Positions 9,124 through 18,288 of a DNA stretch of 64,000 nucleotides are shown here, one piece after another. A program made the translations under genes and the position numbers. The DNA comes from an uncultured Flavobacteriaceae bacterium (GTDB lineage Bacteria; Bacteroidota; Bacteroidia; Flavobacteriales; Flavobacteriaceae), in contig CALFUL010000017.1 of assembly GCA_937929935.1 (NCBI GenBank), positions 1 through 64,000 on the forward strand, given 5' to 3'. Below the pieces are notes generated by a model, which worked only from the letters and a program-made list of their open reading frames with translations, was not told the DNA's origin and searched no databases. Each line of letters starts with the position of its first letter. Within the stretch, counting starts at the first letter, position 1.

Positions 9124-9160
9124 GAAGTTAGCCAGTCTGATATACGTTCGTTTTGTAACA

Positions 9161-9197
9161 GAAAGTAAAAGCCCATTTTAAATGGGCTTTTACTTTC
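9161..9197. terminator. bidirectional intrinsic terminator
   Basis: A perfect 18-bp inverted repeat, GAAAGTAAAAGCCCATTT and its complement, is separated by one base. A-rich and T-rich flanks on both sides let it serve both the SprB-repeat gene (plus) and the convergent amidohydrolase gene (minus). Confidence 0.85.
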
Positions 9198-9214
9198 TTA
9201 TGGGTAATATGTTT

Positions 9215-10504
9215 TTACTTTCCTTCATACTTCTCAGAATACCTTTTCCAAAGTTGAGTTTGGTGGGTTTCTAAAGAAATAGATCTACCATCAATAAAAG
9301 CATGAGTCAATTGGTTGGTTCTCATATCTAAGGCATCACCTTGAGAAACAAAAAGTGTAGCGCTTTTACCCACTGCTAATGTACCGTGAGTCGCATCAAT
9401 ACCTAAAATTTTTGCGGTATTACCAGTTAGCATTTGAACTGCCTTTTCTTTGTCTAAACCTTGACCCACTACTTGACCGGCATAAAAGGGTAAATTTCTA
9501 GTTTGAAAGTTGCTTGCTTCACCGTTTTGAATAGCAACTAAAAGCCCAGCGTCAGATAAGAGTTTTGGTAACTTATACGGTAAATCATAATCATCATCTT
9601 CAAAATTCGGAGTGTTATGCGTAAATTGTACTAATACCGGCACCTCATTTTCTTTCAAGAAATCTGTTACTTTATAGGCATGATATCCGCCAACTAAAAC
9701 AACAGATTTTACTCCTGAATTCTTTGCAAGGGTAATACCATCAATAATTTCCTTTTCACCATCTGCATATACATATAGTATTTGTGAGCCCTTAAAAACA
9801 CCTTGCATAGCAGCAAAAGCTGGGTTTAATTCTTTTGAAGTTCCTTTACCGTATGCAATCGAATTTTGTAAGAAGGTTTCAACTTCCGTCACTTGTTTTT
9901 GGTAGTTTTTGTTAGGTTTTAATCCTCTTGGTTCACCTAACCACCAACGGCCTCTTCTGAAACTTGAAGGCCAGCTTAAATGAATGCCATCATCAACTTT
10001 GACTGCAGCGTCTTCCCAGTTCCAAGCATCAAATTGTACAATAGAAGAAGTACCTGAAATACGACCTCCTTTAGGTGTGATTTGAGCCATTAGTACTCCG
10101 TTCGGGCGCATACTTTCTACTACTTTAGATTCTGCATTATAAGCGATCAAACTGCGTATATGCGGAATCATTTCACCAATCTCATCTGAATCATCAGAAG
10201 CACGTACTGCATTTACTTCAATCAAACCTAATTCTTTTACCGGTGCAATAAAACCAGGATAGACATGCTTGCCAGAAGCATCAATCACTAGACCTTTTGT
10301 ACTTTCTCCGGTACCAAGCGCTGTAATCTTTCCATCTTCAAAAACAATGGTGCAATTTTCTACTACAGTACCGTCTCCAATGTGAGCTGTTGCACCTGTA
10401 ATTGTTATGGCTTCTGATTGTGTATCAGCAGGAGTCTGTTGTGCCCAGCTTGTCATTCCAAAGGAAAGCAGCAGGGCGAGTACTAAATTTGTATGTTTTT
10501 TCAT
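9215..10504 (-). CDS. exported amidohydrolase-like protein lacking the HxH metal motif
   Basis: This 429-residue protein has a signal peptide (MKKHTNLVLALLLSFGMTSW, AQ at the cut) and the fold marks of imidazolonepropionase-like amidohydrolases: an early beta-sandwich (ITGATAHIGDGTVVENCTIV), and a C-terminal MLTGNTAKILGIDATHGTLAVGKSATL segment that packs the second sandwich. The family normally has PGLIDxHxH to bind metal after the first sandwich. Here the same place reads VYPGFIAPVKE (residues 81-91), with both histidines gone, and the usual GTD aspartate region reads IQNGEASN. It is therefore probably not a conventional metal hydrolase. It follows the 983-residue relative by 174 bp on the same strand, suggesting a shared transcript and a paired role, possibly as a partner subunit. 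Confidence 0.82.
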   Translation of the reverse strand: MKKHTNLVLALLLSFGMTSWAQQTPADTQSEAITITGATAHIGDGTVVENCTIVFEDGKITALGTGESTKGLVIDASGKHVYPGFIAPVKELGLIEVNAVRASDDSDEIGEMIPHIRSLIAYNAESKVVESMRPNGVLMAQITPKGGRISGTSSIVQFDAWNWEDAAVKVDDGIHLSWPSSFRRGRWWLGEPRGLKPNKNYQKQVTEVETFLQNSIAYGKGTSKELNPAFAAMQGVFKGSQILYVYADGEKEIIDGITLAKNSGVKSVVLVGGYHAYKVTDFLKENEVPVLVQFTHNTPNFEDDDYDLPYKLPKLLSDAGLLVAIQNGEASNFQTRNLPFYAGQVVGQGLDKEKAVQMLTGNTAKILGIDATHGTLAVGKSATLFVSQGDALDMRTNQLTHAFIDGRSISLETHQTQLWKRYSEKYEGK

Positions 10505-10604
10505 GATTGTATTTTTTATTATTTCCGCGCTTGTGCTGAATTCATTTCAGTAAAGACGGAAATCTATTTTAACTTATTCTATTTTCAACGTTCTAACTTG
10601 TAAG

Positions 10605-10672
10605 TTCTCGACTGCTCTCGAAGTGACAGTAGTATTTTTTTTACAGACAATTATCAACCAACAACCGTCAAC
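10605..10672 (-). repeat. intergenic repeat block between the two amidohydrolase genes
   Basis: Two elements lie side by side. Bases 10605-10632, read on the minus strand, carry CTGTCACTTCGAGAGCAGTC, a word I associate from memory with dispersed intergenic repeats in flavobacterial genomes. Bases 10644-10672, also read on the minus strand, match bases 49678-49706 at 23 of 29 positions without a gap. No reading frame crosses them. Confidence 0.45.
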
Positions 10673-10678
10673 AACTTG

Positions 10679-13630
10679 CTAACTTTCACAAGTCATACGT
10701 TCTTTCTTGCTCATTTTAGGGCCTTGTGTTTTTCCGCCACCTGCTTTTTCTTTTAGCATCATGTTAATGAGTTGCGTTCGCTCTTGTTTAATCGCCGCTC
10801 GCATTTGTTGATCCTTTTCTAAATCAAAATAGGTAGTACCTTCTATAATCGTTTTTTCTGCTTTCGCATAAATAGAAAGCGGATGATCTGACCATAACAC
10901 CACATCTGCATCTTTACCTACTTTAATACTACCAACACGATTGTCAATGTGTAATAGTTTTGCAGGGTTTATAGTAACCATTTTCCAAGCTTCTAGCTCA
11001 GACGTGCCACCATATTTGATTGTTTTTGCAGCTTCTTGGTTTAGTCTACGTGCCATTTCGCCATCATCACTATTAATGGCTACGGTAACACCTTGTTTGT
11101 GCATAATAGCGGCATTATACGGTATCGCATCGTTTACTTCATACTTGTATGCCCACCAGTCACTAAAAGTACCTGCGCCAACGCCATGCTTTGCCATTTT
11201 ATCAGCAACTTTATACCCTTCAAGAATATGTGTAAAGGTGTTCACTCTAAAGTTGAAATGTTCGGCAACTTTCATCATCATATTAATCTCACTCTGTACA
11301 TAAGAGTGACAACTGATAAAACGTTCGCCATTCAAGATTTCAGCAATGACTTCCATTTCTTCATCATAGCGAAAAGGCTGTCCGCTTTTCTTTTTGATAT
11401 CATATTCTTTTCCTCTTTGGAAGTAATTCATAAATACCTGCTCAACACCCATACGCGTTTGCGGAAAACGATTGCCGCTTCCCCAATTAGATTGTTTTAC
11501 ATTTTCCCCTAAAGCGAATTTGATAAATTTAGGCGAATTGGTAAAAATCATATCCTCAGGAGATGCACCCCATTTTAATTTTAAAATAGCAGAACGCCCA
11601 CCAATCGGATTCGCAGAACCATGAAGTAATTGTGCTGAGGTAACACCACCGGCAAGTTGACGGTAGATATCAATATCTTCATTGTCAACAACATCTTCCA
11701 TTTTTACTTCTGCTGTAGAATTGTGCCCGCCTTCATTAATCGCTAAAGCAGCAATATGCGTATGTTCATCAATGACACCTGCAGTTAAGTGTTTGCCCAG
11801 CGCATCTACTACAGTAGCATTACCCGCAGAGAGGTTGATACCAATCTTAGCAATTTTTCCGTTTTTGATAAGAACATCAGTTTTCTCTAAAATTCCTTCT
11901 TCTTCACTCGTCCAAACTGTAGCATTTTTAAACAGAATTGTTTCAGCTTTTGGCTGTGTTTTGAATCCGTATGCTAGATTAGGAAAGGTGGTTGCTAATA
12001 CTACAGGAGCATTATCGGCTTTCTTTGCATCCTTCTTATCTGCTGTTTGACCTGCAGTTTTTAATGCTGAAAAAGTAGTTTCGTTTCCGTTCGGCAGGGT
12101 TAATTTTCCTTTTAGATTATCCGTAGCATTCGAAACCAGACCCGTCATTCGATAATTCTTTTCACCTTTATCTGTAGCAAAAGAAAGTGCTACCCAATCA
12201 TTTTTATAACTGATTTTTGATTTCAGTTTATTAGTGTCTTGTTTGATTTCTATTTTTGGTTTGCTTACTTCTCCTGTGATCGACATTTGATAGGTCATTC
12301 CGCCAGCTGATAAATCATACGTACCACGAATATCTTTTTGGCTTTTATCATTGATCACATTTTTATGACCTTGAACCCAGTTTTCATAAAGCGTTGTATT
12401 CTTGTCAAAAATATCTCCTGAAGTGATCAAGAAGTTCGCTTGACGACCAGCTTGTAAAGAACCAATAGTGCCAGACTTACCTAAAATAGAAGCAGGTACC
12501 GTAGTCAATGCCTCTAAAGCCTTTGTTTTTGGAAGACCGTATTTGATAGCCTTCATTAGTTTAGCTTTAAACTTTGACGGAGATTTTAAATCGTAGAGCG
12601 TAAATGAAAAAGATACACCGTTATCAGCCATAATTTTCGGATTTGCCGGAGCTTGGTTCCACTTACGCATATCTTTCAAGTTTACATAGTTCGCAGCTAT
12701 CGGGTCAGAAACATCATAAGCATCAGGAAAGTTGACAGGAAGAATAAACTTTGCATTGGTTCCTTTAATATCAGCGATACGCTCATATTCATTTCCGCCA
12801 CCAAGAATAGCATATTGAATTCCGTTTGCATCTCCAATCTTATCAGCGCGCAATGCGTGACCTTTATCCTTAGCTTCAAAAATCTGCACAAGACCTTTAT
12901 TTTTATTTAAAGCTTCAAGAGAACGATCTTTCGTATCTGAATTTCCTGCTGCGTACCATTTGGCATCAGCATACATCTGACGTAATAAAGCCATAGACCC
13001 CATCAGTGAAGAAGGGTAGGCTTGCCTTTTGATAAGACTTCTTGTAAAAGAAAGGTACTGTGCAGAGGTATCATCTAATATTCGGTTAGAATCATCGCCG
13101 CTACCATTTAAAGCAACGAGTACTCCTGTTCCGCGTACAATTCCATCATGTATATGAGAGTTTACAACGCCGAAACCTGCATCACGTAGTTCTTTCGCTT
13201 TTTTATCATCGTATTTGAATTTTGCGATGGCTGCATTTTCAGGCATGATATGATCATTCCAATAAAACCCTTGGCGCGCAGCATCATACTGTTGAGAACG
13301 GCCTCCACCTGAAGGGCGTTTGGTTTGTTCTACTCCAAATTTTGAGTATACATCTATAAAAGATGGGTAAATTGAATGTCCTTTGGTGTCAATAACTACC
13401 GTGTTCTTAGGAAGCGTTACTGTTTTTCCAACTTGTTTTACTTTTCCATTTTGGATAAGTAATGTTCCACCGTCAATCACTTGAGTAGGCGTAACATAGA
13501 TTTTAGCATTTGTAAATGCTGTGTAGTTGTTGTTTTTCGATTTTACACCATCGTTTTCAGGAAAGTAGTCCTGCGCAAACAAAGTGCTACCACACCATAG
13601 TATGGCGAGACATAGTAGTTTGGTTTTCAT
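10679..13630 (-). CDS. exported double-domain amidohydrolase-family protein
   Basis: The 983-residue protein has a signal peptide (cut after LFAQ) and two tandem amidohydrolase-like halves. The first half (about residues 35-430) has the sandwich strands but lacks metal ligands: the expected HxH position reads YPSFIDVYSKFG (residues 88-99). The second half (about 560-965) looks intact: GVIDEHTHIA near residue 620, SCHSY near 773, FTHILEG near 803 and NSDDGEM near 853, followed by the family's MVTINPAKLLHIDNRVGSIKVGKDADVVLW region, split here for length. So one active and one degenerate site are likely. Substrate unknown; members are usually called imidazolonepropionase-like and act on cyclic amides or peptides outside the cytoplasm. 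Confidence 0.85.
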   Translation of the reverse strand: MKTKLLCLAILWCGSTLFAQDYFPENDGVKSKNNNYTAFTNAKIYVTPTQVIDGGTLLIQNGKVKQVGKTVTLPKNTVVIDTKGHSIYPSFIDVYSKFGVEQTKRPSGGGRSQQYDAARQGFYWNDHIMPENAAIAKFKYDDKKAKELRDAGFGVVNSHIHDGIVRGTGVLVALNGSGDDSNRILDDTSAQYLSFTRSLIKRQAYPSSLMGSMALLRQMYADAKWYAAGNSDTKDRSLEALNKNKGLVQIFEAKDKGHALRADKIGDANGIQYAILGGGNEYERIADIKGTNAKFILPVNFPDAYDVSDPIAANYVNLKDMRKWNQAPANPKIMADNGVSFSFTLYDLKSPSKFKAKLMKAIKYGLPKTKALEALTTVPASILGKSGTIGSLQAGRQANFLITSGDIFDKNTTLYENWVQGHKNVINDKSQKDIRGTYDLSAGGMTYQMSITGEVSKPKIEIKQDTNKLKSKISYKNDWVALSFATDKGEKNYRMTGLVSNATDNLKGKLTLPNGNETTFSALKTAGQTADKKDAKKADNAPVVLATTFPNLAYGFKTQPKAETILFKNATVWTSEEEGILEKTDVLIKNGKIAKIGINLSAGNATVVDALGKHLTAGVIDEHTHIAALAINEGGHNSTAEVKMEDVVDNEDIDIYRQLAGGVTSAQLLHGSANPIGGRSAILKLKWGASPEDMIFTNSPKFIKFALGENVKQSNWGSGNRFPQTRMGVEQVFMNYFQRGKEYDIKKKSGQPFRYDEEMEVIAEILNGERFISCHSYVQSEINMMMKVAEHFNFRVNTFTHILEGYKVADKMAKHGVGAGTFSDWWAYKYEVNDAIPYNAAIMHKQGVTVAINSDDGEMARRLNQEAAKTIKYGGTSELEAWKMVTINPAKLLHIDNRVGSIKVGKDADVVLWSDHPLSIYAKAEKTIIEGTTYFDLEKDQQMRAAIKQERTQLINMMLKEKAGGGKTQGPKMSKKERMTCES

Positions 13631-13732
13631 AAAATGAGTTCTTAATTAATTAGTCTCTTTAAAAGTAAGGGAACTAGAGGAATTAATGAAGGAGTTAGTT
13701 GATTTTTTAGTATTCGATATAAAGTGCAAATA

Positions 13733-13782
13733 CAAGTGTCAATTTCAAGTGCAAAAAGAACTGTGTTTGAAATTGACACTTG
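13733..13782. repeat. 16-bp perfect inverted repeat (hairpin)
   Basis: CAAGTGTCAATTTCAA at 13733-13748 is repeated in inverse at 13767-13782 with an 18-base loop. It lies downstream of the DUF3810 gene on the minus strand, so it could end that transcript, but the stem is AT-rich and no T-run follows. Short direct words (AAGTGCAA twice, GAACTT twice) surround it. Confidence 0.6.
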
Positions 13783-13798
13783 AACTTGAACTTAAATT

Positions 13799-14866
13799 TT
13801 AAAGCGGATTCTTCTCATGATACCCCACCAATAAATGAACTACCCGACTGTAACTATTTACGCCATCAGCCTGATTATTTGCTTTGAGAAAAGTACTAAA
13901 TACTGATTTAAAAATGGGTTCGAAAGGGTTTTCATAAGCCTCATGAAAAGCGCTCAATTCTTGGTAGTTTTTTAGTACTCCTGAATTTATTTGTTTGTAA
14001 AGTTCTTGAGCCTCACTTTTATTAGTGCGCTGTATGGCATTCAAACAATAACTTAAAGCATATGCATTAGCTGAAAATTGAAAATAGACATCTTCATTTT
14101 TGGTAGTTACCAAATAGCCAATAAAGTTGGTTTCATTTTCTTTTGCATACCCTATTTGATGTCCTATTTCATGAGCGCTAATCACAGGGTATCTAAAAAG
14201 GGGTGTTTTACCATTTACCTGAGCTTCATTGGTAAACGGATTTAAATACCCGCCAATGCCCATATAACTTGAGAGCGAGCTAAATAATGATTTTTTGATA
14301 CTCTTTCTTGGGTAGTGTAAAAAAGGTAAATGTTCATCTAAAACACTATAATTAGCCACAGTTTTTTCTACTATTTCTTTTCGAGAATAAGGTATCCTAA
14401 CTATCTCAGTAGTGTCATTGGTAATCTGATACTGCAAGCTATTGGTTTTCTCAATTAATTTTTGGGTTAGCAATTTGATGTCATCATAGGTGGCTTCTTC
14501 ATTGATAAAAAGAGTTTCTGAAAGAGGTTGGCGGTGGTAATTGAAGCCCCAGACCAAATGAAAAGTGAAAAAGAGTACTGAAAATACCATCAAACAATCT
14601 CTAAGAAAAACGCGTTTATTTTTTTTAATGTTTAATCGTTTTTTATAGATGTAGTATACCGCAAGAATCAAAAGACTACTATATACTATTTCGCCCACTG
14701 AAAAAGGAATCCATCCAAAGAGGGTTCTGAAAAACTTTGAAATAGAAGGATAAATACCGGTACTGTATAAATTTTCTACGATCTCAGGATAATTCGACAA
14801 CCACTTGACCGCTATAATTTGTGGAATAAGACTTAAAGCAATACCGTTGCGAAGTTTGTTTTTCAT
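13799..14866 (-). CDS. DUF3810 membrane-anchored zinc-peptidase-like protein
   Basis: Three hydrophobic segments fill the first 110 residues. A soluble part follows, containing SAHEIGHQIGYAKENETNFI, where H232, E233 and H236 form the HExxH zinc motif and the downstream N-E-x-N-F resembles a third-ligand region. This matches DUF3810, a Bacteroidota family of putative membrane metallopeptidases of unknown substrate. Length (355) is normal. It is divergent from the dipeptidase gene pepD, with 62 bp between starts. Peptidase activity is an inference from the motif. Confidence 0.85.
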   Translation of the reverse strand: MKNKLRNGIALSLIPQIIAVKWLSNYPEIVENLYSTGIYPSISKFFRTLFGWIPFSVGEIVYSSLLILAVYYIYKKRLNIKKNKRVFLRDCLMVFSVLFFTFHLVWGFNYHRQPLSETLFINEEATYDDIKLLTQKLIEKTNSLQYQITNDTTEIVRIPYSRKEIVEKTVANYSVLDEHLPFLHYPRKSIKKSLFSSLSSYMGIGGYLNPFTNEAQVNGKTPLFRYPVISAHEIGHQIGYAKENETNFIGYLVTTKNEDVYFQFSANAYALSYCLNAIQRTNKSEAQELYKQINSGVLKNYQELSAFHEAYENPFEPIFKSVFSTFLKANNQADGVNSYSRVVHLLVGYHEKNPL

Positions 14867-14900
14867 TGCTTCAAAAATAGCGATTTCATTCTGCTATATG

Positions 14901-14908
14901 TATTTTTG
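14901..14908 (+). promoter_or_regulatory. -7 box upstream of pepD (TATTTTTG)
   Basis: TATTTTTG matches the Bacteroidota -7 consensus and sits 20 bp before the pepD start. No well-spaced TTG was found for the -33 element. Confidence 0.45.
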
Positions 14909-14928
14909 AAATCATAAAAGTTACTGCC

Positions 14929-16389
14929 ATGAATACTGAAATTAGAAGTTTAGAACCCCAAGCAATTTGGAAAAAATTTGCTGATTTGAATGCCGTGCCA
15001 AGACCATCAAAAAAAGAAGAGCGCGTTATTCAATTCATGCTTGATTTTGGACATTCTTTATCTTTAGAAACTTTTAAAGATGGCGTTGGTAATGTTATTA
15101 TTAGAAAACCAGCCACTGAAAATATGAAGAATCGTGCCTGTGTAACATTACAATCACACCTTGATATGGTACATCAAAAAAACAGCGATACCATTTTTAA
15201 TTTCGATACTCAGGGCATTGAAATGTTTGTTGATGGTGATTGGGTAAAAGCTAAGGGCACCACTTTGGGGGCAGATAACGGTATGGGGGTTGCTGCAATC
15301 ATGGCGCTTTTAGAAAGTAGTGATATTGAACACCCACCTTTAGAAGGTTTGTTTACCATTGATGAGGAAACGGGCATGACTGGTGCCATGGGACTTGAAG
15401 AAGGAGTTTTGAAAGGAGAAATTTTATTGAATTTAGATACTGAAGAAGATGATGAGATAGATATAGGCTGTGCAGGAGGTATTGATGTAACGGCAACCCG
15501 ATCTTATCAAGAGATTGCGGCAGCAGATAATCATATAGGCTACTCAATTTTAGTAAAAGGATTAAAAGGCGGCCATAGCGGTATGGATATTCATAAAGGG
15601 TTGGGTAATGCCAATAAAATTATGAATCGTATTCTGAGTTATAACACTGCTAAATATCATATTCAAGTCGCTACTATTGATGGCGGAAGTCTGAGAAATG
15701 CAATTCCAAGAGAAAGTAATTCTTTACTTACTGTGGATGAAACTCGCGTTGAAGCTTTTGAAAATGATTTTCAAACGCTTTCAAAGGTAATCGCTAATGA
15801 GTTGCGCATTGTTGAGCCTAATCTTGAAATTATTCTGACTAAAGTTAAAAGGCCAAAAATAGTTATGGAGGCGAGGGCTCAAGAAAAGCTTTTAAAGTGT
15901 GTTTATGCGGCTCATAATGGGGTGTATGCAATGAGCGCTTCTATGAATGATTTGGTTGAAACTTCAAACAATATCGCTCGTGTTTTAGTCTCAAATGGCG
16001 AAATAAAAATAGGATGCTTAACACGTTCTTCGGTAAATTCTGCGAAAATGGATTTAGCCCAAGCTTTAAAAGCAACTTTTGAGTTGGCTGATTGTAAAGT
16101 AACATTTGATGGCGATTACCCCGGATGGGATCCGAACCCTGATTCAGAAATTTTAAAAGTGTTAAAAAGAAAATATGTAGAACTTTTTAATGAGAAGCCT
16201 AGGGTAGTGGCTTGTCATGCCGGACTCGAATGCGGAATTTTAGGTCAAAATTATCCTGATATAGATATGATTAGTTTTGGACCAACCATACTCGGTGCTC
16301 ATTCACCTGATGAGCGCGTTAGTATTTCATCAGTTCAAAAATTTTGGAAATATCTTCAAGAAATTTTAAAAGACACTCCGCAGAAATAA
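14929..16389 (+). CDS. pepD: Xaa-His (aminoacyl-histidine) dipeptidase, M20 family
   Basis: PepD is a cytosolic dizinc dipeptidase that splits beta-Ala-His and other dipeptides. The 486-residue length is right. LQSHLDMVHQK holds the H-x-D zinc pair (about residues 79-81), LGADNGMGVAA the bridging aspartate (about residue 118), and IDEETGMTGAMGL the catalytic glutamate and zinc ligand (about residues 146-158). HSGMDIHKGLGNANKIMNRIL belongs to the lid domain (shown in part: HSGMDIHKGLGNA). CHAGLECGIL and the near-terminal GAHSPDERV carry the remaining ligands. The gene stands alone and its stop is one base from the stop of the convergent GH5 gene. Confidence 0.95.
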   Translation: MNTEIRSLEPQAIWKKFADLNAVPRPSKKEERVIQFMLDFGHSLSLETFKDGVGNVIIRKPATENMKNRACVTLQSHLDMVHQKNSDTIFNFDTQGIEMFVDGDWVKAKGTTLGADNGMGVAAIMALLESSDIEHPPLEGLFTIDEETGMTGAMGLEEGVLKGEILLNLDTEEDDEIDIGCAGGIDVTATRSYQEIAAADNHIGYSILVKGLKGGHSGMDIHKGLGNANKIMNRILSYNTAKYHIQVATIDGGSLRNAIPRESNSLLTVDETRVEAFENDFQTLSKVIANELRIVEPNLEIILTKVKRPKIVMEARAQEKLLKCVYAAHNGVYAMSASMNDLVETSNNIARVLVSNGEIKIGCLTRSSVNSAKMDLAQALKATFELADCKVTFDGDYPGWDPNPDSEILKVLKRKYVELFNEKPRVVACHAGLECGILGQNYPDIDMISFGPTILGAHSPDERVSISSVQKFWKYLQEILKDTPQK

Positions 16390-16390
16390 C

Positions 16391-17431
16391 TTAAAATTTT
16401 GGATTTTTTGCACGTAACTCTTCTCGAACTAAAAGTCCTGATTGAGTTAACATCGCATCGGGCCATCCTCCAGTTGCACTTGCGCCGGGTTTTACGGCAG
16501 CAGAGCTTTCTTCTTTATCTGCTATTGACCAGTTGAGCCAAGAAATTTTGTTAGCATCAAGAAAAGCCCACCATCGTCTCGCTTCTTCCACGTCAACAAA
16601 TCCATCGCCTGTATATTCCGTAACCCCATATTCCGTAACGAAAATTGGTAAATTGGCGTCTATAGCGAGTTGTGTCTCATCGCGTAATTCTTGCTTATGA
16701 GAAGCAGCATAGTAATGCAGTGTGTACATCACATTGGCATCATCAATTCTATTAGCAACAACTTCATTTAAGCGTGTTGACCAAGATCTGTTTCCTGCGA
16801 TAATAATATTATCAGGATCGTATTTGCGTATTTCTGCTATAACACTTTCATGATAAGGTTTGATAACATCGTTCCATGAAGCAGTGTCTAAAGGTTCGTT
16901 GTAGGTTTCATAAATCAGGTTAGGTTGATCTCCGTACTTTTGTGCTACTTCAGAGAAAAATTCTTTGGCTTCTTCAGGGTAATCTTCAGCATGGTGGCTA
17001 TGCCAATCAACCAAAACATAAATACCTTGTGCTATTGCGGCATCAATGACCGTGAAAACATATGCTTTGTGTTTTGCCTTATCATCTAAGTAACCACCAG
17101 CTTCATCAACACCCATTGCAGCTCTAATAACGGTTACGTTAAAATCATCTTTTAACCATTCAACAACTTCTGGCGCATAAAATTGAGGCCACCAATTGGT
17201 CCATGATAATGACATGCCTCTCAACTGTATGGGGGTGCCATTCTTATCAACTAAATTTTTGCCAGAAACCCTAAGTTGACCATAAGTGCCAACAACGGTT
17301 AAGGAAGTATCATCATCATTAACTTGATCCATATCATTTGGAACATCTGATGCTGGTGAGTCATCTGACCCCGAACATGCGAAGGTTAAAAAAAAGGCAA
17401 AAACTGAAAATACTAGGAGTAACTTTTTCAT
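16391..17431 (-). CDS. GH5-family glycosidase lipoprotein (endoglucanase-like)
   Basis: A lipoprotein leader ends at C19 (FFLTFAC), followed by an acidic linker rich in D, S and N. The domain from about residue 48 on is a GH5 (cellulase-type) barrel: LRGMSLSW, VIRAAMGV, VLVDWHSHHAED, ETYNEP with acid/base E179, TLHYYAASHKQ, and FVTEYGVTEY with nucleophile E267, then a W-rich end (WLNWSIADKEES). GH5 enzymes cut beta-1,4-glucans, mannans and related polymers. The spacer and lipid anchor suggest the enzyme sits on the outer membrane. There is no carbohydrate-binding module and no SusCD pair nearby, so the exact substrate is open. Confidence 0.92.
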   Translation of the reverse strand: MKKLLLVFSVFAFFLTFACSGSDDSPASDVPNDMDQVNDDDTSLTVVGTYGQLRVSGKNLVDKNGTPIQLRGMSLSWTNWWPQFYAPEVVEWLKDDFNVTVIRAAMGVDEAGGYLDDKAKHKAYVFTVIDAAIAQGIYVLVDWHSHHAEDYPEEAKEFFSEVAQKYGDQPNLIYETYNEPLDTASWNDVIKPYHESVIAEIRKYDPDNIIIAGNRSWSTRLNEVVANRIDDANVMYTLHYYAASHKQELRDETQLAIDANLPIFVTEYGVTEYTGDGFVDVEEARRWWAFLDANKISWLNWSIADKEESSAAVKPGASATGGWPDAMLTQSGLLVREELRAKNPKF

Positions 17432-17494
17432 AGCAGTGTTTATATAAAAATTGATTTTTTACAATTCTTAGTATGTGGTATCTAAGGTAATTAA

Positions 17495-17517
17495 AAAACC
17501 CGCATAATGCGGGTTTT
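17495..17517 (-). terminator. intrinsic terminator after the 17.5-18.2 kb lipoprotein gene
   Basis: AAAACCCGCAT and ATGCGGGTTTT pair around one central base, giving a practical loop of about five bases. It lies 19 bp past the stop of the minus-strand gene ending at 17536. Confidence 0.75.
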
Positions 17518-17535
17518 AAATCAAGTGTAAACTTT

Positions 17536-18240
17536 TTATTTTCTCATTTCTGCAACCAATTGGTTAGTAGCAGTTTTAACAAATTCAATTAACCTATCTT
17601 CTTCTACTGCTTCAAATAACTCCACCCCTTCTTTTTCACGTCTAGTCATTTTTTTGGCGGCACCAAATTCACAACCATCAACACAAGGAACGTAATTGAA
17701 TTTATATATGCCAGCAAATTCGTTTGTGTTAATCATGATTACTTTGAATTCAATAGTTGCTCCATAGTATGATTTGTTGGCTAAATAAGTTGAGTTTATC
17801 TCACGTCCTTTGGCATCAATATATTTATTAGTTTGGTATTTAATGCTTCTATTCAAATTGGTTAATTCAATTATCAAATCTGTGTCTGATTTCTCTTTTA
17901 GGTTTTCATAATTATTATTGTTATTCGAATTGGTTACGATTTTATCGAATAACTGTCTGTCACGAACAACAAAACCACTTTTTAATAATTCGCTTTCAAT
18001 TGAGTTGTACAAATAATTGTTTTGCTCTTTTTCAGTAACATTATCAGAATTTAATCTAGAACTGGTTCTTAATACAATTTTAGGCTTGGGATTTTTTGAC
18101 AAATATTCTTTGAGAGATGATGTCGTTGTTATTTCGTCGTTTTTCGGACTGAATTTTACAGTTCTGAAAGCCGAAATTGGCGTTCCGCAGCTAATTAATA
18201 AAAACGAGACGGCAATTACGATAAGTAATGTTTTTTTCAA
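17536..18240 (-). CDS. lipoprotein of unknown function
   Basis: I do not recognise the family firmly. The 234-residue protein has a lipoprotein leader with C18 (LLISCGTPISAF). The mature part starts with a strand (KPKIVLRTSSRL), then YNSIESELLKSGFVVRDRQLFDKIV, a short Asn-rich loop (NSNNNNN), a DLIIELTNL strand and a GATIEFKVIMINTNEFAGIYKF strand (motifs quoted in pieces). That order of strands and helices is reminiscent of CsgG/LpoB-type lipoproteins, but this is a guess from pattern only. The gene sits alone between two near-identical terminators, so it is probably its own transcript. Confidence 0.6.
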   Translation of the reverse strand: MKKTLLIVIAVSFLLISCGTPISAFRTVKFSPKNDEITTTSSLKEYLSKNPKPKIVLRTSSRLNSDNVTEKEQNNYLYNSIESELLKSGFVVRDRQLFDKIVTNSNNNNNYENLKEKSDTDLIIELTNLNRSIKYQTNKYIDAKGREINSTYLANKSYYGATIEFKVIMINTNEFAGIYKFNYVPCVDGCEFGAAKKMTRREKEGVELFEAVEEDRLIEFVKTATNQLVAEMRK

Positions 18241-18288
18241 TTTTATATATTTATAGTTAGTGATTTTTTATCCGTCTAAGTTAACTAA

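Noticed and set aside
10941..11512. Long plus-strand open frames opposite the 983-residue amidohydrolase gene
   Set aside because: They lie antisense to a clear coding gene, overlap one another in different frames and show no domain motif.
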